From contig NC_042622.1 of NCBI RefSeq assembly GCF_901001135.1, positions 17,581,222 to 17,645,221 on the forward strand: a stretch of 64,000 nt of DNA. The letters are read 5' to 3'. This DNA is from Rhinatrema bivittatum. Taxonomy: Eukaryota > Chordata > Amphibia > Gymnophiona > Rhinatrematidae. This document shows, piece after piece, positions 10,434-20,329 of this stretch. The position numbers were made by a program, and so were the translations under genes. How positions within the stretch are numbered: the stretch's first letter is position 1; every line of letters starts with the position of its first letter. The notes under the pieces were generated by a model. That model saw nothing but the letters and a program-made list of their open reading frames with translations, had not been told where the DNA came from and made no database searches.

Positions 10434-10656
10434 ACCATCTTCACAAGTTCCACTGCAGATCCCGAGGTATAGTGGTGCTTACAGGTTTCTGGCATCGTCT
10501 TGGCACTGGGATGTTTTCCTTCACGGAGTCCGCCTTACACCTCAACGCATAAGTCCCCGACGCCTCTTGGGTGTTCGGGATCATTGGACAAGTGAGCCAG
10601 TTGTACCTGAAGTTCCTTAGCGCCTTTCTGCACAGCTTAGCATCCCCGGCAGGTAG

Positions 10657-10730
10657 AGGGTGGGGGGGAATGGAATTGGGGAATTGGGGGGGGTTGGGGG
10701 GATTGGGGGAAATGGAAGAGAGAGGGGGGG
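10657..10730 (+). other. G-rich tract in L1 3' UTR
   Basis: Several runs of 4-8 G on the sense strand (agggtgggggggaa, ttggggggggttgggggg, agaggggggg). It can form G-quadruplexes. It parallels the G-rich polypurine stretch known in mammalian L1 3' UTRs and is a second copy of the kind of tract at 6426-6476. Confidence 0.75.
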
Positions 10731-10894
10731 ATAGGGAATTAAAGGGGATTCACTGTACTGATCACAGAGATAATTCGCCTATAACGGCTGTTGTTAAACT
10801 TGCATGGTGTTGTCTGGTGTTATTCACCCTGTAATATTGTTACTGCTTGTCTCTGTTATCACCAATACTGTATGAGTGCTTTTGTTAAAAAGTT

Positions 10895-10924
10895 AATAAA
10901 TATATATTGAAAAAAAAAAAAAAA
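10895..10924 (+). other. L1 polyadenylation signal and poly(A) tail
   Basis: AATAAA at 10895-10900, then about 9 bases, then an A run from 10910. The tail merges with the A-rich target-site duplication, so its exact end cannot be fixed. Confidence 0.85.
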
Positions 10925-13445
10925 CCAAAGAGATCAACCCAGCCTGCAAAACCAAAAAACCATGGTTCACGCAGGAACTAAAAACCATCAAATTAGAATT
11001 GAGAAAAAAAGAACACGCATGGCGGAGGAATCCTTCCAACACTACACTGAATGAGTACAAAACCCTCATGCACAACTACAGAAACAACATCCTTCGCACA
11101 AAGAGAGATTTTTATGCCCACAAAATTCACAATTTTTCCTTTGATCCCAAAGCACTGTTCACATATGTCTCAGAGCTCACAAAACCCACCTCACCAACTA
11201 TCCCAGATGATCAAGCACAATCAAGATGCACAGAGCTTGCTCAATTTTTTGAAAACAAAATTCTCAAGCTAATGGCCCCTCTGGCAACCAGTAACACAGT
11301 ACCTCCTTCTATCATCACTCCTTCACGCAACCAGAACATAAACCTAGATTCATTCGAACCTATCTCCTCACTTGAAATCGAAATGACTCTCAAAAAGATG
11401 AAACCCTCCACTCACCCGACAGATTCCATCCCTTCTAAACTCCTACTCACCATTCCGAACATCATAGCGAAGCCCTTAGCAGAGATAATTAATAGCTCGC
11501 TAACCCAAGGACTAGTACCAGACATCCTGAAACTAGCCACCCTCAAACCTCTCCTCAAAAAACCCAACTTGGACCCTACAGACCCAGCTAATTTTCGCCC
11601 CATAGCTAACCTTCCATTTGTAGCCAAACTTATGGAGAGGATAGTCAACAAACAGTTATCTGAATACCTAGAAGAGCATAAAATACTCACAACAGCCCAA
11701 TTCGGATTCCGCAAATCCCTTAGTACGGAATCCCTCCTAACCTCTCTAACTGACAGAGTCCTCGTAGGTCTGGAGAAAAAGACCTCATACCTCCTGATTC
11801 TCCTCGACCTATCAGCTGCGTTTGATACCGTAAAACACTCTATCCTGATAGACCGGCTCTCAGACATAGGCATCTCAGGATCAGCCCTGGAATGGTTCAG
11901 ATCCTTCCTACACAATAGGACTTTCAAGGTCAGAATCAGCAACAAGGATTCCCTCCCGGTCAAATCCTCTTTCGGAGTTCCCCAAGGATCCTCTCTCTCC
12001 CCCACCCTCTTTAACATCTATCTTCTCCCCCTATGTCATCTACTCTCAAGTCTTAAGGTCACACACTTCATATACGCAGACGATGTTCAGATTCTGCTGC
12101 CAATCACTGACTTCATCTCCAGCACCATCAACTTCTGGAACAATTGTCTACAGTCCATAAACTCACTCCTATCTAGCCTTAACCTAGTACTTAATACGTC
12201 AAAAACAGAACTTTTGCTTATCACTCCAGATGAGAACCTTCAGCCTACCAACAACCTAACCTCACCACCAATGATCAATTCCACTCAAGTAAGAGACCTG
12301 GGGGTCACCTTAGACAAAAGGCTGAACCTCAAAGAATTTGTCAAGAACACAACAAAAGAATGCTACTATAAACTACATATTCTGAAAAAGCTGAAACCTC
12401 TCCTGCATTTTCAGGACTTCAGAACAGTCCTCCAAACAATACTATTTTCCAAGATCGATTACTGCAACTCTCTGCTTATAGACCTTCCAACCATAACCAC
12501 AAAACCTCTACAAATGTTGCAGAACTCCGCCGCAAGGATTCTCACTAACACCAGCAGAAGTGAACACATAACACCCATACTAAAACACTTACACTGGCTC
12601 CCCATCAGATCCAGAATCATTTTCAAAGTGCTAACTATAACACACAAGAACATCCATTCACAAACGTCGCTAGATCTAAGCCTTCCACTTCGCCTACACG
12701 AGTCTTCAAGACCAATCAGAAACAGATACTTAGGCACCTTACACGTACCTTCAGCCAAGTCCTCACTCAAGAAACGTGCATTCTCGACTGCCAGCCCCCT
12801 TCATTGGAATGCCCTCCCCACGGACATTCGCCTCGAAACGTGTACTCGAACATTCAAAAAGAAACTCAAGACCTGGCTCTTTACAAAAGCCTACACTTAA
12901 AGGTCTAGCTCAGAACCACATCCCAGAACTTGAATCATTCTCGCTTTTATAATCATATCAAACAACTCCTAATTTTTATCCTTGGTCTCACATTTCCAAA
13001 TCATTAAATATTTGAGCATGCTACACCAATACCTCTTAATCCAGATGTAACCTCAGTTTTTGAAGTCTTCACTCCTATAGAAATAACCGCCAGTTCTTAT
13101 TTACTTAACCCTATTCTGTAGACGTAAACTTTTCATGAAGACTGTAATCTGTAAACACCTGTATTTATTATAAGAATTTGTATTTACTATTTATATTTAT
13201 TATTTAGCTATTAACATTGTTCTGTTACCACTTGGTACTATTTCTCTCCTTTACCTCAAACTCTAAGTTCCTACTAAGTTAGCCATGTTATTTATACCCA
13301 ATTGTTGGATGTAATTGTATATTTGTTTAATTGTTCAATCTGTTTGATGTAATTTTCTGTTCCTTGTTCTGTGTAAACCGAAGTGGTATGCACAAGTGCA
13401 TGAACTCCGGTATATAAAAGCCTTTAAATAAATAAATAAAATAAA
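10919..13445 (+). mobile_element. L2-clade LINE, 3' piece after L1 insertion
   Basis: The remainder of the L2 whose 5' piece is 4619-4768. It contains the ORF2 RT, a 3' UTR of about 540 bp with the 'gtgtaaaccgaagtggtatg' type block, and a terminal AAATAAATAAATAAAATAAA tail at 13425-13445. L2 elements end in short A-rich tandem repeats rather than a long poly(A). Confidence 0.88.
10933..12900 (+). pseudogene. L2 ORF2, reverse transcriptase region open
   Basis: Open without stops for about 655 codons. Linker (PWFTQELKTIKLELRKKEHA), then RT blocks NFRPIANLPFVAKLMERIV, QFGFRKSLSTESLL, LLDLSAAFDTVKHSIL (motif A), GVPQGSSLSPTLFNIYLLPL (motif B) and FIYADDVQILL, where the catalytic YADD codons are 12073-12084. 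The C-terminal KIDYCNSLL, LHWLPI and WNALP blocks follow. Domain wording matches L2/Maui-type LINEs rather than CR1. The coding region was open when the L1 split it, because the frames on both sides agree. It is now broken only by that insertion and by 5' truncation, with no endonuclease. Confidence 0.88.
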
Positions 13446-13755
13446 TTTCTGGAAGACTACCAAAGTGGCATTTTTGGCAGGAATGGCCGCCATTTTGAAT
13501 CCCTGCTCTGTGGGTGCCTCTTCTTCTTCTATGCATCCGCCTTTAGGTGCCATGGAGGACTTCAGAATTGCTTTGGTTTTAGCTCCCATGGGAGGTCTAT
13601 TTAAGCAGGCTCCATTAGGCAGAAGATTTTTCTCCAACATTTTTCAGATTCTTACATCAGGTCTTCTGTGCTTTTCAGAAGGTAGGAGGAGGCTTTCAGT
13701 GGGCTTATTTCTAGATCTCAGCCTAGTGATCATCTCCCCAGTAAAAGGTCTAGGG

Positions 13756-13949
13756 CAGGGGTGGCCAATTCCAATCCTTGAGAACCACAAACAGGCCAGG
13801 TTTTCAGGCTATCCACAGTGAATATGTATAAGATAGATTTGCGTATAATGGAGGCAGTGCATGCAAATCTGTCTCAAGCATATGCATTGTGGATATCCTG
13901 AAAACCAGGCTTCTTTGGGGCTCTTGAAGACCAGAGTTGGCCACCTCTG
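13756..13949. mobile_element. hAT-type MITE, 194 bp
   Basis: It begins CAGGGGTGGCCAATTCCAAT and ends in the inverse complement-like AGAGTTGGCCACCTCTG, giving about 27-bp imperfect terminal inverted repeats. Flanking 8-mers gtctaggg and gtcctgaa match only partly, as expected of an old hAT insertion. It has no coding capacity. Confidence 0.75.
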
Positions 13950-14793
13950 GTCCTGAAGGAGACCCATGAAGAAATAGAAGTTTTGCCAGATTCTGCAAGC
14001 TGTACCTCATTAAAGGAGGATGACTTACTTCAGATAAAGGGGACAACTCCATTATTCACTTGTTTCATCGGGACAAAATTTCAGTACTCATCAATAAAGT
14101 GATTTCTTTTGTACGTTTAGTGGATTCTAAGGTTGAAGTGGCGCCTGCCTGGGACTCCATTATTAAAGTGGTCTACAAGTCCACTGAAGCTTTTCCTTTT
14201 AACTTTGGAGGACATAGTGCTGTCTGAATGGGAATCCCCAGAGGGCAGCCTGAGGGGAGTGAAGAATTTTAATAAGCTGTATTCCCTTTCTCAGGAAGTG
14301 GTCTAACACTTATTTCAAATGCCTTGGGTGAACAACCTCGTCATGGCTGTTACTAAGTGAACCATGATCCCAGCAGAAGGTGGTATTTCTCTTAAAGATC
14401 CTCAGGACAGAAGAATTGAGCTGCCTTTAAAGCCTGTGTTTAGTTCAACAGCTGTAGACATCTGGATTTCCATTTGTGGAGATCCAGTGGCACGAATGTT
14501 CTTGCGCTGAATTCAGCAGCGCTCAGAGGATGAAGAAGCAGCTAGAAGGGAATCAGCTGTCACATTCTTGGCTGATGCCCTGTACTATCTCCAGATTTCC
14601 TCTAGATCAGTGACTTCAGCTGTAGCAGCCAGGAGGCTTCTCTGGCTCTCCAAGTGGGTGACATATTCTTGGCCTAAGTCTTTCCTGGGCAAGCTTCCCT
14701 GTAAAGCAGAACTGGAGCAGCTAGTTAAAAACTTGGTGATCCAAAGCTCACAAAGACTTCCTGAGGATAGAGGTCACTCATTTCATCGATGCA

Positions 14794-14854
14794 GATTATT
14801 CCTTCAGGACTTCAGGATTATTCCTTCAGGACTTCAGGATTATTCCTTCAGGAC
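14794..14854 (+). repeat. 22-bp tandem repeat, 2.7 copies
   Basis: The unit gattattccttcaggacttc plus two bases is repeated twice exactly and a third time in part. It lies in the DIRS gag remnant and looks like a local slippage duplication. Confidence 0.9.
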
Positions 14855-14977
14855 GAAAAGAAGGAACTCCAAGCTGGCTAACTTAATTTGGCGCAGAAGC
14901 ACTGCTGATTATACCCACCTATCTTAAATGAAGCGCGGCAGTTTCACTTTCTGGTGAATGGAGACTCTGCTGGTCAA

Positions 14978-15353
14978 TGGAATCTGTTGAAGGAAAGGAA
15001 AGTGAAATATCTACAATCTGGTGGGTTGCTGGACCTGAGAAAAGTCCTGTCAACTGACTCTGATGGTTCTTTTTTGATTGAGTGATTAGAGAATGAAATC
15101 AAGGAAGAGCATCTGATGTGATTTACTTGGATTTCAACAAAGCTTTTGATATGGTCCCACATAGGAGGCTCATGAATACAATGAGAAGCCTCAGAATGGG
15201 GGCCAAGGTGGTGGAATGGATTATAAATCGGTTGACTGACATGAGACAGAATATAATGACTATAAATGGTACCTAATCTTAAAAGAGAACAGTGTTAAGT
15301 GGAGCGCATCAAGGATCAGTTTTGGGACTGGTTCTGATCAATATCTTTGTGAG
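14978..15353 (+). pseudogene. CR1-A RT remnant, left of LTR
   Basis: Decayed CR1-A reverse transcriptase: MESLLKER-like start, IYLDFNKAFDMVPHRRLMN (motif A) and SGAHQGSVLGLVLINIFV (motif B, with the Pro of PQG lost). Frameshifts and stops are present. The solo LTR at 15354 interrupts it between motif B and motif C. It continues at 16766. Confidence 0.8.
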
Positions 15354-16765
15354 TGTTATGATCCCCCTGTTGCTGCGCTACAGGAGGTATCTCACCTTTC
15401 CACGGGAGGCCGCTTCAAAGCCTGTGTACCATCCAGGATTTGCTCCAGGGCCTGGGAGGCCTAGCTGTTCCTGAGGCCTGCCTGTGGCTTGCTTGGCTGT
15501 GTTTGGACTTCCTGGTTCGGCCACGCCCTTCTCCCTAGGGGCTGGCCTGCAGCTCTCCACCTCAGTTATAGGGCCAGCGAGGGGCGGTCCAGGTGAACTC
15601 CTCCCAGGGAGTTGCCCGCATACAGCAGTTTAAAGGGCTTTCTCTTCAGTTCCTGTTTGCCTTCGGATTGAGTTCCACAGTTGTCTGTGCTGCTTCCTCG
15701 GTCCAGGTCCTCCGTGGTCTTGCTTGTCTTGACGGCTCCCGGTCCTGTCTCTGCCTGTTGCCTTGATGTGGTTCCAGATGTTCCTGATGTTTGTACCTGA
15801 TCCAGTTCCGGATGTTCCTGCTTGCTTTAGGCTGCCAGGAGTGCAGCAACCCTCCTCTTCCTGCTCTGGTCCCGCTCCTGCGGCTGTAGGACAGGGTGGT
15901 CCGCGACCAGCCCATTGGGTTCGCCCGTGTCGGTGGGCTGAGTAGGGCGCCCTGAGGGACAGTGCCATCGTCTTCCTTACCAGCCCTCGTCTCTGATGTT
16001 TCTGCCTGTTTCCCTGATATTGGCTCCCGATGTTGCCTTGATGTTTGTTCCTGTTCCGGTTCCTGATGTTCCTGATGTTCCTGCTTGCTTCAGACTGCCA
16101 GGAGTGCAGTATCCCGCCTCGACTGCCAGGAGTGCAGTACCCTGCTTCTTCCCTGCGCTCTCCCATTCTCAGCGTGGTCCGCGACCAGCCTCCCTGAGCT
16201 GAGTAGGGCGCGTATGGGACAGGGTGGTCCGCGACCAGCCCATGGGGTCCGCCCGTGTCGGTGGGCTGAGTAGGGCACCCTGAGGGACAGTGCCAATGTC
16301 TCTGCTTCAGCCCTCGTCTATGATGTCTTGCTTCAGCCCTCGTCTATGATGTCTTCGCTTCAGCCCTCATCTATGATGTCTTCTGTGTACTAAGGACTCT
16401 GTCTGCCCTCGTCCTCTGTCCGGCCTGCCGCCCTAATCCGTTACCCAGCGGCAGGTCCGAAAGAGCTTGGAACAGTCGGAGGACCGTTCATCAATCAACA
16501 TTGCGTTGTTGGTTGCCATGGGCGTGCAGGTCCGGTTGAGGGTCAGACTCTGTTCCTTATTCCTGCTTCAGTACCTGCCTGGCTCTCCAAGCTTGCATCG
16601 GCTCACCTCCCACGGTGTGGCTTGGGGCTCCTCCCTGGGTCTTGCCGTGGCTCAAGGGCTCACTCTACCTGCTCTAGAGGCGACCGCGCTCCTCGCGCCT
16701 GCAACAGAGCCCGAAGGTCTCCAAACCCTTGGCCCATCAGTGGTGTGGTGGACGCGCTCGGAACA
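15354..16765 (+). mobile_element. Solo gypsy LTR with GTGAG duplication
   Basis: A 1412-bp LTR starting TGTTATGATCCCCC and ending CTCGGAACA. The 5-bp duplication GTGAG lies at 15349-15353 and 16766-16770. The CR1-A reading 'atctttgtgag/tgacattgc' is restored at the junction, which proves the boundaries. It belongs to the same LTR family as 29673-31155: both share 'gggacagggtggtccgcga' and 'agggcgccctgagggacag' in their 3' halves. It has several short internal repeats ('tcagccctcgtctatgatgt' three times near 16310-16380). Confidence 0.92.
16310..16385 (+). repeat. Tandem repeat in LTR, three units
   Basis: A unit of about 29 bp containing 'tcagccctcgtctatgatgt' repeated three times, the last with one change, inside the solo LTR. 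Confidence 0.8.
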
Positions 16766-16770
16766 GTGAG

Positions 16771-17718
16771 TGACATTGCGGAGCAGTTAGAAATAAAAGT
16801 TTGTCTTTTTGTGGATGATACTGGATCTGCAACAGAGTGGACACACCTGAAGGAGTAGAGAGAATGAAAAGCAATTTAAGAAAATTTGAGGAGTGATCAA
16901 ATATTTGACAGCTTGGATTCAAAGCCAAGTGCAGAGTCATGCATTTGGAGTGCAGTACTCCAAAAGAACTGTATGTAATAGGGGTAAAAGACTAATGTAA
17001 TGGAGAAGGACCTTGGAGTCTGGCGATTTGAAGGCAACAAAGTAATGTGCCAAGGCAGTGGCTAAAGCCAGAGAGATGCTGGGCTGCATAGGGAAAGAAA
17101 TAACTAGCAGAAAACTGTAAAGATTGTTGGTGAGGCCTCAACTGGAGTACCATGTTCAGTTTTGTAGATCATATCTTAAAAAAGATAGAAACAGGATGGA
17201 AGAGAAAGGCTAACAAAATAGTGTGGGGTCTATATTAAAAGACCTATGAAAAAAGGCTGAAGGATCAAAATATATATATTCTGGAGGAAAGGAGGTGCAG
17301 GGGAGATATGATACAGACCTTCAGATTCTTGAAAGGTATTAATGATGTGCAAACATCTTATCTTTTCCATTGGAAAGGAAACTGTAGAACCAGGAGTCAT
17401 GACATGAAATTCCAGGGGAAGAGCGGGGGTGACTCGGAACCAACACTGCTTCTACAGCTAAGTCCATAAGCAAGCATGTCAAGCAGCACTGTCTGAAATT
17501 TCAAGAAGGTTCATCACCAAGTAAATATTGCTAGGAGTAATGTTTTATGGGTTATCATAAGGCTTGGGGATAACTGCACAGAGCGACAGCTACTACCCTT
17601 AAAAGAAAAATGGGGGAAACCTGCATAGAATGGCAGTTACTACCATAAGAAACTTGTGGGCAGACTGGATGGACAATTTGGTCTTTTTCTGCCATCGTTA
17701 CTATGTTACTGTGTTACA
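16771..17718 (+). pseudogene. CR1-A remnant, right of LTR
   Basis: Resumes the CR1-A RT with VCLFVDDTG in place of the catalytic FADD block, so a key Ala is changed. Then come the thumb region, a broken C-terminus and a 3' UTR ending in the 'gggcagactggatggacaa' block and TATGTTAC repeats near 17717. Many stops; inactive. Confidence 0.8.
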
Positions 17719-17877
17719 GGGAAGTCTTTCTTCGTGGAGAGGGTTGTGGATGCCTAGAATGCCCTCCCTGAAGAGTGATGAAGTCGAGAAAAGTAATGAA
17801 ATTCAAAAGAGTATAGGTTAAACGCTGCATATCCTTAGAGGATAGAGGATGGAAATGAAAAAATGGAGTAACCTATG
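17719..17877 (+). mobile_element. CR1-A fragment split by DIRS, left piece
   Basis: Encodes a worn VVDAWNALP-type CR1-A C-terminus and the beginning of the 3' UTR. The sequence stops at the DIRS left end and continues at 23779. Confidence 0.7.
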
Positions 17878-17878
17878 T

Positions 17879-18057
17879 TTATCCCAGGACAAGCAGGATG
17901 CTAGTCCTCACATATGGGTGACATCGGTAATGGAGCCCTATGTACGAAAAAACTTCTTTAAAAGTTTCCATGAAACTTTTGACTGGCACCAGAGTGCCTA
18001 CTGAGCATGCCCAGCATGCCATGATATTCCCTGCCACAGGGGTCTCCCTTCAGTCTT
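17879..18057 (+). repeat. DIRS group 1 left inverted terminal repeat
   Basis: Starts ttatcccaggacaagcagg and ends near cccttcagtctt. It is about 180 bp and nearly the reverse complement of 23573-23749. It differs from the right repeat by small indels (gacaagcaggatgctag here, gacagcaggatgtag on the right); these differences are kept separately in the internal complementary region. Confidence 0.93.
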
Positions 18058-18265
18058 CTTTTTTTCCGCGAAGCAGTTAGCATCGCGGTACAATTGGAGT
18101 CCTGTGGTGAATTCACCACCTTAAAAAAGTTTAACTTTTTCGGAAAAAAATTAATCCCACCGCAAGGGTTTCCCTTCGATAACACCGCGGTAACTTTTTT
18201 TTCCCTTCGGTTTCCGGCCGGTACCGATATTTTTTGGTCATCGCCATCGACGGCTGTCCGGCAAA

Positions 18266-20323
18266 ATGGCCTCCGGGTTCAAAAAATGCCCCAACTGTGC
18301 GAGGAATATGTCTATCACAGACCCGCACTTAGAATGCGTTCTTTGCCTAGGCAAAGAACACGATGTAAAATCGTGTACATTTTGTGCAGAGATGACTTCA
18401 AAAGGCCGTTGTCTCCGCATCGAAAAAATGGAGCAACTATTTAAGATACAATTGCTCCCGAAGGCATCGACTTCGGTTCAGTCATCGCCATCCGGATCCG
18501 TCCGGCAAGTATTACTAAAGAAACAGCGTCCGGAGGCTGGAGACGCTTCTACACCATCACCATCAGTATCGTCTAAGACGTCCACCTCTGGAAGTGAAAC
18601 ACACAAGGAGAAACACCGTCACCGGCATCGAGGACACCTTGCACCGATGACCGAAGACCCATCGACAGGTACGGCCTCACCCGCAAAGATACCTCGGACG
18701 AGTGCGGAGGCTTCGAGGCCTACTGATCCAGGGCGATCCCCACCGGTATCGGTGCCGGGCGCCATACCTCCTCAGGGCTCTGAGGAGGTATCAGCATCGC
18801 CATCACCGCCTCCCCCCATAGCTGCTCTGGTATCACCAGCTATGAGAGCGGAACTTGACTTATATATTAGTCAAGCGGTGCACCAGGCTCTGCGCGATGT
18901 GATTCCGCCTCAGCCATCGACATCTACACCAATGCCGATTCCGATACCGAGAGATCCGCTGGCATCAACGATGCCACGGGAACGGCCTTCGATGCCACAT
19001 CCGGGACCATCGATGCCTACCCCGATACCCTCACCGGTTCCAGTGACTGTATCGGTGCCAACAGAGAATGTCTCCATTTTACATCCATTCATGACAAAAT
19101 TAGACTCTCTCCTGGATCTTTTATCAAACAGAACACCAGAAGAGCCAATTCCAGGACCCTCTTGAATTCCAAAACCTCCAAGGCCTCATTCTCCTCTAAT
19201 ACCATCAAGGCCTAGGGAGCCTCTACTAGTGCCAGTCACTCACCAATCTCCAAAGGACATGGGAACTGACACAAGCTCTGAATACTCTTCAGATGAGGAT
19301 ATTTTTTCTGAACCCTCTCCACCTGATGACCACAGGAAGTCACCTCCTGAAGACCTTTCCTTTACAAACTTTGTAAAAGATATGGCTGATACCATCCCCT
19401 TTCAACTACAGACGGAAGTGGATGCACGACAGAAAACACTGGAGGTTCTGCAATTTGTAGAACCTCCTAAAGAAATATTAGCAGTACCAGTCCATGAAGT
19501 TCTGCAAGACCTTCAGTACAGGATATGGGAACACCCAGGATCTGTCTCAGCAGTCAATAAAAGATCAGAGGCAACTTATTTGGTCCAACCTATACCAGGT
19601 TTTCAAAAATCACAATTGCCTCATCAGTCAGTCGTGGTAGAGTCTGCCCAAAAGAAGGCAAAACGAGTGAAATCTCACTCATCTACACCGCCTGGAAAGG
19701 ACAACAGATTTCTTGATAATTTAGGCCGAAAGGTTTTTCAGGGTTCCATGCTGGTATCCAAAATAACATCATACCAGCTATATATGAATCAATACCAAAG
19801 GGACCTTTGGAAGCAGGTTCAAGACCTAGCCCTGTCTCTCCCTGAACAGTATCAAGAACCTTTACAGACTATCATCCATAAAGCCCTTGAAGCAGGAAAA
19901 CACGAGGTAAGAGCTACCTACGACTGCTTTGAGACTGCAGCACGACTTTCTGCTTCAGGCATAGCTGCACGCAGATGGGCCTGGCTAAAGGCCTCTGATC
20001 TCCATCCAGAGGTCCAAGAACGATTGGCTGATCTTCCTTGCTTGGGGGACAACCTTTTTGGAGAAAAGGTCAAAGAAGCTGTGGCTACTAGAAAAGACCA
20101 CACAGAAACATTAAAACAATTATCATTAATACCTCAGGATACTCAACCTCCTACTAGGAGAATACCAAAGCGTGACGCCAGATGTCCATATTACCGTCCA
20201 CGCAGGTATTATCCCCCAACAAGTAGACCCAGAACATCCCGCCCACCTCAACGCCAACAACCTAGGCAGAGGCCTGCAAGGGCACAACCACCACCACAAA
20301 CTGCCACTACATCTGGTTTTTGA
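18266..20323 (+). pseudogene. DIRS gag with one in-frame stop
   Basis: One reading frame of about 685 codons, broken only by a TGA at 19163-19165. The N-terminus has a Cys-rich block (CPNC, then CVLCLGKEHDVKSCTFC) typical of DIRS ORF1 starts. A long Ser/Pro-rich linker follows, then an acidic stretch (SSEYSSDEDIF). The structural half contains MNQYQRDLWKQV and AARRWAWLKASDLHPEVQER and ends with an Arg/Pro-rich nucleic-acid-binding tail (RRYYPPTSRPRTSRPPQRQ). The protein is presumed to form the particle. The start at 18266 immediately precedes the Cys block, as it does in the group 1 copy at 63486. Confidence 0.88.
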
Positions 20324-20329
20324 AACAAC

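Larger units (their letters stand above)
4769..10918 (+). mobile_element. Full-length L1 LINE with both ORFs open
   Basis: A complete L1-clade retrotransposon of about 6.15 kb: a short 5' UTR (about 170 bp), ORF1, an 0.87 kb inter-ORF spacer, ORF2, a 3' UTR of about 0.49 kb, and a poly(A) tail. It is flanked by the 14-bp target-site duplication aaaaaaccaaagag at 4755-4768 and 10919-10932; the second copy merges with the poly(A). Neither ORF has a stop or frameshift. It landed inside an L2 element in the same orientation. The intact ORFs and perfect duplication point to a young insertion. Confidence 0.93.
13446..14977 (+). pseudogene. Decayed DIRS gag region
   Basis: A block of non-functional sequence whose best-preserved part, 14568-14760, encodes ADALYYLQISSRSVTSAVAA followed by RRLLWLSKW and LGKLPCKAELEQLVKNL. 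The same order (ARR-WLK, then a LPC/LPF block, then an acidic stretch) occurs in the DIRS gag at about 19950-20080 and in the remnant near 39850-39990, so I assign it to a DIRS-like gag. A hAT MITE at 13756 and many stops interrupt it. A CR1-A fragment replaces it near 14978. Confidence 0.55.

Noticed and set aside
15630..16296. Frames of 60-178 codons in both strands
   Set aside because: They lie within the solo LTR at 15354-16765 and reflect its internal repeats and GC content.
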